Shown: one piece after another, positions 6,904 to 11,343 of the stretch
How positions within the stretch are numbered: the first letter of the stretch is position 1
Layout: every line of letters starts with the position of its first letter
Notes under the pieces: generated by a model
What the model was told of the DNA's origin: nothing
Seen by the model: only the letters and a program-made list of their open reading frames with translations
Database searches by the model: none
Origin: Bacteroidota bacterium
GTDB taxonomy: Bacteria > Bacteroidota > Bacteroidia > Cytophagales > Cyclobacteriaceae
Direction of reading: 5' to 3'
Assembly: GCA_003242315.1 (NCBI GenBank)
Contig: QGUY01000088.1
Span: 1 to 13,988 of the forward strand
Length of the DNA: 13,988 nt
Translations under genes and position numbers: made by a program

Positions 6904-6984
6904 ATGAAGCAAATGATGATCAACAACGCTTCCTTTTACTTTTACTACTATTTCTTTGAGTGCCGCAAGGGACTTCAAGAGTAG
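6904..6984 (+). CDS. Phe/Tyr leader peptide of the attenuator (pheL-like)
   Basis: A 26-codon ORF too short for routine gene calling. It starts MKQMMINNAS, runs through eight consecutive aromatic codons (FYFYYYFF, residues 11-18, positions 6934-6957; four Phe and four Tyr), then ECRKGLQE and TAG. Such a run is essentially never seen by chance and is the hallmark of an attenuation leader peptide. The downstream operon makes both Phe and Tyr, and an intrinsic terminator follows the stop by 33 nt. Met4 and Met5 are alternative starts; none has a Shine-Dalgarno sequence. The peptide itself probably has no function; ribosome stalling on its codons when charged tRNA-Phe or tRNA-Tyr is scarce would be the signal. 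It does not resemble the enterobacterial pheL sequence beyond this logic. Confidence 0.88.
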   Translation: MKQMMINNASFYFYYYFFECRKGLQE

Positions 6985-7046
6985 TACGTTGTTGACCGAC
7001 AATAAGAAACTCAAGGAAAGTCCCGTAAAAGCGGGACTTTTTCTTT
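6930..7046 (+). promoter_or_regulatory. Ribosome-mediated transcription attenuator of the aromatic operon
   Basis: Alternative pairings are visible. Segment 2 inside the leader ORF, GGGACTT (6969-6975), is perfectly complementary to AAGTCCC (7018-7024), which is the 5' arm of the terminator; an extra GAG (6979-6981) / CTC (7010-7012) pairing extends this antiterminator. Segment 2 can instead be held by upstream sequence: TTCCTT (6930-6935) with AAGGGA (6967-6972, one G-U pair), or a local hairpin 6956-6978 capped by a GCAA tetraloop. A ribosome stalled on the aromatic codons would free segment 2 to form the antiterminator; one reaching the stop codon (6982) would cover segment 2 and let the terminator form. 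Relative stabilities were not computed. Confidence 0.8.
7017..7046 (+). terminator. Attenuator terminator upstream of pheA
   Basis: A 9-bp perfect stem AAAGTCCCG (7017-7025) / CGGGACTTT (7032-7040) with a six-base loop TAAAAG and a T-rich tail (TTTTTCTTT, 7038-7046). It is located between the leader peptide and pheA, inside the transcription unit, which makes it a conditional terminator. Confidence 0.92.
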
Positions 7047-7087
7047 ATATGGACTTTGGAACGAAACGGTTAGACATCATCGAATCG

Positions 7088-7114
7088 ACAGCATCCCAAA
7101 CTATGGGATGCTGT
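7088..7114 (+). promoter_or_regulatory. Perfect 11-bp hairpin just before pheA
   Basis: Arms ACAGCATCCCA (7088-7098) and TGGGATGCTGT (7104-7114) flank the loop AACTA. No T tract follows, so it is not an intrinsic terminator. It ends 13 bases before the pheA ATG, so it could limit ribosome access, block decay of the processed mRNA, or be a DNA operator. The arms are not complementary to the attenuator segments. Confidence 0.6.
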
Positions 7115-7127
7115 AACTGCTAGCGCT

Positions 7128-7970
7128 ATGGCCAAAACCAAAAAGACAAGAGTCGCCATCCAGGGCATCTCGACCAGCTTCCACGAGGTTGCTGCCCTCG
7201 CATACTTCAGGGAGCCCATCGAAACGGTCGAATGCCTCACTTTCCATCAGGTCTGCGAAAGCCTCAAGAACAACGAAGCCGACTACGCGGTGATGGCCAT
7301 CGAGAATTCCATCGCGGGAAGCATCCTGCCAAACTACTTCCTGCTCCAGGAATACCACTTTGCAATTGTGGGTGAGCTCTACATCCCCATCCACATGCAC
7401 CTGCTGGCGCTCCCGGGCGTAAAGCTTTCGGACATTAAGGTTGTTGAATCGCATCCTATGGCGCTCCGCCAGTGCGCCGAATACCTTCAAACCCTCAACG
7501 GGGTGCAGCTCCGGGAAAGTGACGACACCGCACTGTCAGCACGCTTAATTAAAGAGAAGAAACTCAAGACCACCGCGGCCATCGCTAACGAGTTTGCCGC
7601 GCGGAAGTTTGGTCTGTCCATTCTCGAAAAGCGCATCGAGACGCACAAAAAGAATTTTACCCGGTTCCTGATTCTCCAGCGCGGAAGGAACGGAAGGTCC
7701 GACGGCAACAAAGCATCCCTCGCCTTTGAGGTGGCGCACACCGTGGGAAGCCTTGCCGACGCGCTGATGACTTTCAAGAACCATAACATAAACCTGACTA
7801 AGATTCAGTCGATCCCAATCGTCGGCAAGCCCAACGAGTACTCCATTCACATTGACGTGGAGTGGAAGCGGAGAAAAGATTACGACCAGGCATTGGGTGA
7901 GTTGCTTCGCCAGGTCAGGAACCTCAGCATTCTGGGTGAATATAAAAAAGCAAAGATCGAATACAGGTAA
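7128..7970 (+). CDS. pheA: Prephenate dehydratase with C-terminal ACT domain
   Basis: Converts prephenate to phenylpyruvate, the committed step to phenylalanine. The catalytic domain (about 7-183) shows AIENSIAGS (58-65), ESHPMALRQC (107-116), the DDT motif (132-134) and the catalytic NFTRF (176-180, Thr178). The ACT domain (about 196-278) begins GSLADALMTFKNHNINLTKIQ. It has no N-terminal chorismate mutase domain, unlike the E. coli P-protein; the mutase is supplied by the last gene of this operon. The Phe-binding motifs GAL and ESRP of well-studied enzymes read GSL (207-209) and QSIP (227-230) here, so feedback may differ. It is the first gene of the operon behind the attenuator. Its TAA overlaps the next ATG (TAATG). 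Confidence 0.95.
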   Translation: MAKTKKTRVAIQGISTSFHEVAALAYFREPIETVECLTFHQVCESLKNNEADYAVMAIENSIAGSILPNYFLLQEYHFAIVGELYIPIHMHLLALPGVKLSDIKVVESHPMALRQCAEYLQTLNGVQLRESDDTALSARLIKEKKLKTTAAIANEFAARKFGLSILEKRIETHKKNFTRFLILQRGRNGRSDGNKASLAFEVAHTVGSLADALMTFKNHNINLTKIQSIPIVGKPNEYSIHIDVEWKRRKDYDQALGELLRQVRNLSILGEYKKAKIEYR

Positions 7971-9190
7971 TGCCGGCTAACGACACGATTAAGATGATCA
8001 GAACTGCAAACAGAATAGCAAACGTCGAAGAATACTACTTCAGCAGAAAGCTGGCGGAAGTACGTTCTCTTGACACTCCGGAGTTGCCGGTGATTAACCT
8101 GGGTATTGGCAGCCCCGACCTCGCGCCGTCAGCCCACGCCATCGACGCTTTGGTGACGTCTGCAAGAAATCCGGCTAACCACGGCTACCAGAGCTATAAG
8201 GGTATACCCGCTTTCCGCAAGGCGATCGCGGCATTCTATCACAATATATATAAGGTAACGCTTGATCCGGAATCCATGATCCTACCGCTAATGGGATCAA
8301 AGGAGGGCATCATGCATATCGCGATGGCATTCCTGGACGAAGGCGATGAAGTACTTGTGCCCAACCCCGGGTATCCTACATACTCATCCGTTGCGCGCCT
8401 GACCGGTGGCACGTTGCGTTACTACACGCTTAACGAAGAAACGAACTGGGGAATTGATGTCGACGCGCTTCGTAACAGTGACCTTTCAAAGGTCAAGCTG
8501 ATGTGGATCAACTTTCCGCATATGCCCACGGGTAGGGTCGCGACGCGCGAAGAACTGAAAGCACTCGTCGACCTGGCAAGGGAGAAACAATTTTTGGTTG
8601 TCAACGATAATCCGTACAGTCTTATCCTGAACGATAATCCGTTGAGCATTTTGTCCATTGAAGGCGCGGATGAGGTAGCGCTCGAGCTGAATTCCCTCAG
8701 CAAGTCGCACAACATGGCGGGTTGGCGCCTGGGATGGGTAGCAGGAAGAAAAGAATATATCGACGCGGTGTTGCGCGTCAAAAGCAACATGGATTCGGGC
8801 ATGTTTCTCGGCCTTCAGCACGCTGCCGTGCAGGCATTGCAAAACGGTCCCGACTGGTTCGCAAGTTTGAATGAAACCTATGCGCGCCGCAGAAAGGTAG
8901 CGGCGAAGATACTTGAAGCACTGGGATGCACATGGTCGGATAATCAATCCGGCTTATTCCTCTGGGCGAAAGTGAATGACAGTGTTGCTGATGTTGAACG
9001 ATGGATCGACGAGATCCTGTACGCGACGAAAGTATTCATCACTCCGGGGTTCATTTTCGGCGACGCCGGTTCGCGCTACATACGCATATCGTTGTGCAGT
9101 ACGGAAGAAGTATTAAACCAGGCGCTGGCAAGAATACATGAGTTTCTCAAGAAACCCTCATCATCGAGTATTAAAACGGCAGTCCAATGA
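7970..9190 (+). CDS. Aminotransferase of the aromatic operon (class I/II, PLP)
   Basis: Fold-type I aminotransferase, 406 residues. Visible are the Schiff-base Lys245 in LNSLSKSHNMAGWRLGW, Asp213 and Tyr216 in NDNPYS, Arg253 for the cofactor phosphate and Arg372 in YIRISLCS for the substrate carboxylate. The usual NPTG loop reads HMPTG, so the Asn that touches the PLP ring oxygen is Met185. From the operon, the likely job is to transaminate phenylpyruvate and 4-hydroxyphenylpyruvate (or prephenate) to the amino acids; relatives are often annotated as aspartate or LL-diaminopimelate aminotransferase-like, so the substrate is inferred from context. Starts at 7970 (coupled to pheA) or at Met9, 7994 (MIRTANR), are both possible. 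It overlaps tyrA by four bases. Confidence 0.9.
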   Translation: MPANDTIKMIRTANRIANVEEYYFSRKLAEVRSLDTPELPVINLGIGSPDLAPSAHAIDALVTSARNPANHGYQSYKGIPAFRKAIAAFYHNIYKVTLDPESMILPLMGSKEGIMHIAMAFLDEGDEVLVPNPGYPTYSSVARLTGGTLRYYTLNEETNWGIDVDALRNSDLSKVKLMWINFPHMPTGRVATREELKALVDLAREKQFLVVNDNPYSLILNDNPLSILSIEGADEVALELNSLSKSHNMAGWRLGWVAGRKEYIDAVLRVKSNMDSGMFLGLQHAAVQALQNGPDWFASLNETYARRRKVAAKILEALGCTWSDNQSGLFLWAKVNDSVADVERWIDEILYATKVFITPGFIFGDAGSRYIRISLCSTEEVLNQALARIHEFLKKPSSSSIKTAVQ

Positions 9191-10092
9191 ACGTCGGAGT
9201 CATAGGTTTGGGATTGATTGGCGGATCGATGGCGCGCGACCTGCGTGCAGCGGGCGTTGCATCCCGCGTAATGGGTGTCGACCTGAGTCCCACACATGCG
9301 GAACGCGCGCTGGAACTTGGACTCGTTGATGTGGTGATGGACCTGGAGGAAGCCGCGGGAACGGCGGATGTGTTGCTGGTTTGCATTCCTGTGAATGCTA
9401 TTCAATCGCTCCTGCCACGCATCATGGACCTGCCGGGCAACGCCGTCGTGATCGATACAGGATCGACGAAGTCGCTGATCTGCCGGTCAGTGCGGGAGCA
9501 TCCTGCGCGTGAAAGGTTTGTAGCGGCGCACCCCATCGCGGGTACTGAGAACTCCGGACCTGACGCCGCCATCTCCGGATTGTTTGCCGGAAAGGTGAAC
9601 ATCATTTGTGAGCCGGAGCGTTCAGGCAAAAAGGCGATGGAAGTGGCGCGACTCGTGTTTGATACGCTCAAGATGAAAACGACATTCATGGATCCCGATG
9701 AGCACGACAAACACGTTGCGTATGTGTCGCACCTGTCCCACGTCAGTTCGTTCCTGTTAGGCCAGACAGTACTGGACATTGAAAAAGACGAGAAGAATAT
9801 CTTTACGCTGGCAGGTAGTGGTTTCGCATCGACGGTTAGACTTGCCAAGAGTTCGCCGGATATGTGGGCTCCGATCTTTGAACAAAATGCGGGCTTCCTG
9901 ACACGTGCGCTGGAAGAATACATCGCGCACCTGAAACGATTTCATCAATGCCTCGTTAACCGCGAGACCGCGCAGATGCATGAGATCCTTTCGCGTGCGA
10001 ATGAGATTCGGCGAGTCCTCAACGGCATTGAACTCAATCAGCAGAAAAACAATTCACAACTGACGGATATTAAAACTGAACATAAACTCTAG
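9187..10092 (+). CDS. tyrA: Prephenate dehydrogenase
   Basis: Oxidatively decarboxylates prephenate to 4-hydroxyphenylpyruvate, the step to tyrosine. The N-terminal Rossmann fold starts with GLGLIGGS (7-14) and has Asp32 at the end of the second strand, which points to NAD rather than NADP. Catalytic-domain motifs are AAHPIAGTENSGP (His115), SHLSHVSSFLL (His182) and FASTVRLAKSSPDMW (Arg218). At 301 residues it is the short form, without an ACT domain and without a fused chorismate mutase, so direct tyrosine feedback through ACT is not expected. The start overlaps the preceding stop in ATGA, a sign of translational coupling; the next gene starts 13 bp after its TAG. Confidence 0.95.
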   Translation: MNVGVIGLGLIGGSMARDLRAAGVASRVMGVDLSPTHAERALELGLVDVVMDLEEAAGTADVLLVCIPVNAIQSLLPRIMDLPGNAVVIDTGSTKSLICRSVREHPARERFVAAHPIAGTENSGPDAAISGLFAGKVNIICEPERSGKKAMEVARLVFDTLKMKTTFMDPDEHDKHVAYVSHLSHVSSFLLGQTVLDIEKDEKNIFTLAGSGFASTVRLAKSSPDMWAPIFEQNAGFLTRALEEYIAHLKRFHQCLVNRETAQMHEILSRANEIRRVLNGIELNQQKNNSQLTDIKTEHKL

Positions 10093-10105
10093 AAAACAAA
10101 GCGAT

Positions 10106-11209
10106 ATGAAAAAGGTACTGGAATCGGAACCCGTCACGAGCTGGCTTTCAGGTATGGCCCGCCCTGTCATCATTAGCGGTCCTTGTAGCGCCGAGACGGA
10201 AAACCAGATGATCATGACGGCAAAACAATTGGCCGCGACGGGCAAGGTACATGTGTTGCGCGCGGGCATATGGAAGCCGCGTACCCGGCCGGGTCAGTTT
10301 GAAGGCGCTGGCAAGGAAGGACTGACGTGGCTGATCCAGGCCAAGCGGGAAACCGGGCTTCCGGTCACCACAGAGGTGGCTACACCTGAACACGTGGAAC
10401 TGTGTCTCGAAGCTGGGGTGGACATCCTGTGGATCGGCGCTCGTACCACCGTCAACCCGTTCTCCGTTCAGGCGATCGCTGACGCGCTGAAGGGCGTTGA
10501 CATACCGGTCCTCGTTAAAAACCCGGTCAACCCCGATCTTGAACTGTGGATTGGAGCTCTGGAGCGACTGAGTAAGGCCGGAGTCAAGAAACTGGGCGCC
10601 ATCCACCGTGGGTTCTCTTCTCCTGAAAAGGGGCCGTTCCGGAATGCACCAATGTGGAACATGGCGATCGACCTGAAGACACGCATCCCTGACCTGGATA
10701 TCATTTGCGACCCTAGCCACATCTCGGGAACACGCGATCTGATTCCGCTGATCGCACAAAAGGCACTGGACCTCGACATGGCTGGTCTAATGATTGAAAG
10801 TCACATTCACCCCGATGCAGCCTGGAGCGACGCCAAGCAACAGGTAACCCCTGCGACGCTGGGTAACATCATTGAGAACCTGGTAGTGCGCACGCCGTCG
10901 TCTCCGAACAAGAACTTTAAAGATACACTCACCATCCTGCGTGAGCAGATCGACCATCTCGATGATGAGATCATGCAAAAGCTGGCATCACGGATGAAGA
11001 TTTCCGAGCAAATCGGACAATACAAAAAAGAGAACAACGTAACCATCCTGCAGGTGAGTCGTTGGGAAGAAATTGTCGAAACGCGTATTGCTCTCGGACG
11101 GGCTATGGGTCTCAGCACGGAGTTTACCAATGAATTGCTCAAGCTGATTCACAATGAATCGATCCAGGTGCAAACCCGCGTGATGAACAAGATGGAGGAA
11201 CGCGTTTGA
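10106..11209 (+). CDS. Bifunctional DAHP synthase (type I-beta) / chorismate mutase (AroQ)
   Basis: Two enzymes in one 367-residue chain. Residues 1-262 are a type I-beta 3-deoxy-7-phosphoheptulonate synthase, condensing phosphoenolpyruvate and erythrose 4-phosphate: GPCSAE (25-30, metal ligand Cys27), KPRTRP (57-62), LVKNP (136-140), CDPSHISG (His205) and MIESH (Glu231), with Asp242 in WSDAKQQ. Residues 270-360 are an all-helical AroQ chorismate mutase, with LREQIDHLDDEI (Arg279), SRMKISEQIG (Lys298) and VSRWEEI (Arg319). This order, synthase first and mutase last, is a fusion known in Bacteroidota (for example Prevotella), where prephenate bound at the mutase site inhibits the synthase. In this operon it both opens the shikimate pathway and makes prephenate for PheA and TyrA. 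Confidence 0.95.
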   Translation: MKKVLESEPVTSWLSGMARPVIISGPCSAETENQMIMTAKQLAATGKVHVLRAGIWKPRTRPGQFEGAGKEGLTWLIQAKRETGLPVTTEVATPEHVELCLEAGVDILWIGARTTVNPFSVQAIADALKGVDIPVLVKNPVNPDLELWIGALERLSKAGVKKLGAIHRGFSSPEKGPFRNAPMWNMAIDLKTRIPDLDIICDPSHISGTRDLIPLIAQKALDLDMAGLMIESHIHPDAAWSDAKQQVTPATLGNIIENLVVRTPSSPNKNFKDTLTILREQIDHLDDEIMQKLASRMKISEQIGQYKKENNVTILQVSRWEEIVETRIALGRAMGLSTEFTNELLKLIHNESIQVQTRVMNKMEERV

Positions 11210-11230
11210 CGCGATGCAAAAAAACGCCGT

Positions 11231-11320
11231 GTGCGTACCCAACGCACGTTCTGCCGCAAAAGCAACGGAAAAATGGCTTTTTCCTTACATCATGGCCAAA
11301 CCGTTTTGACTATGATGTAA
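11231..11320 (+). terminator. Hairpin cluster at the end of the aromatic operon
   Basis: Three inverted repeats follow one another: GTGCGT/ACGCAC (11231-11236, 11242-11247); GGAAAAA/TTTTTCC (11267-11273, 11278-11284, tetraloop TGGC); and TTACATCAT/ATGATGTAA (11285-11293, 11312-11320), whose interior adds CAAA/TTTG. None has a clean GC-rich stem plus T tail, but the cluster lies exactly between the operon end and the next gene, so it probably stops or stabilises the transcript. It may equally regulate the TPR/MORN gene at 11344. Confidence 0.45.
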
Positions 11321-11343
11321 ATTGTTGCTTTTAACCTGTTGTC

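Noticed and set aside
7088..7114. Reading the second pheA hairpin as another intrinsic terminator
   Set aside because: The bases after it (AACTGCTAGCGC) have no T tract, and a constitutive terminator there would silence the operon.
10148..10759. A 203-codon minus-strand frame inside the DAHP synthase gene
   Set aside because: The plus-strand frame has all catalytic motifs; the antisense frame shows none and is a shadow.
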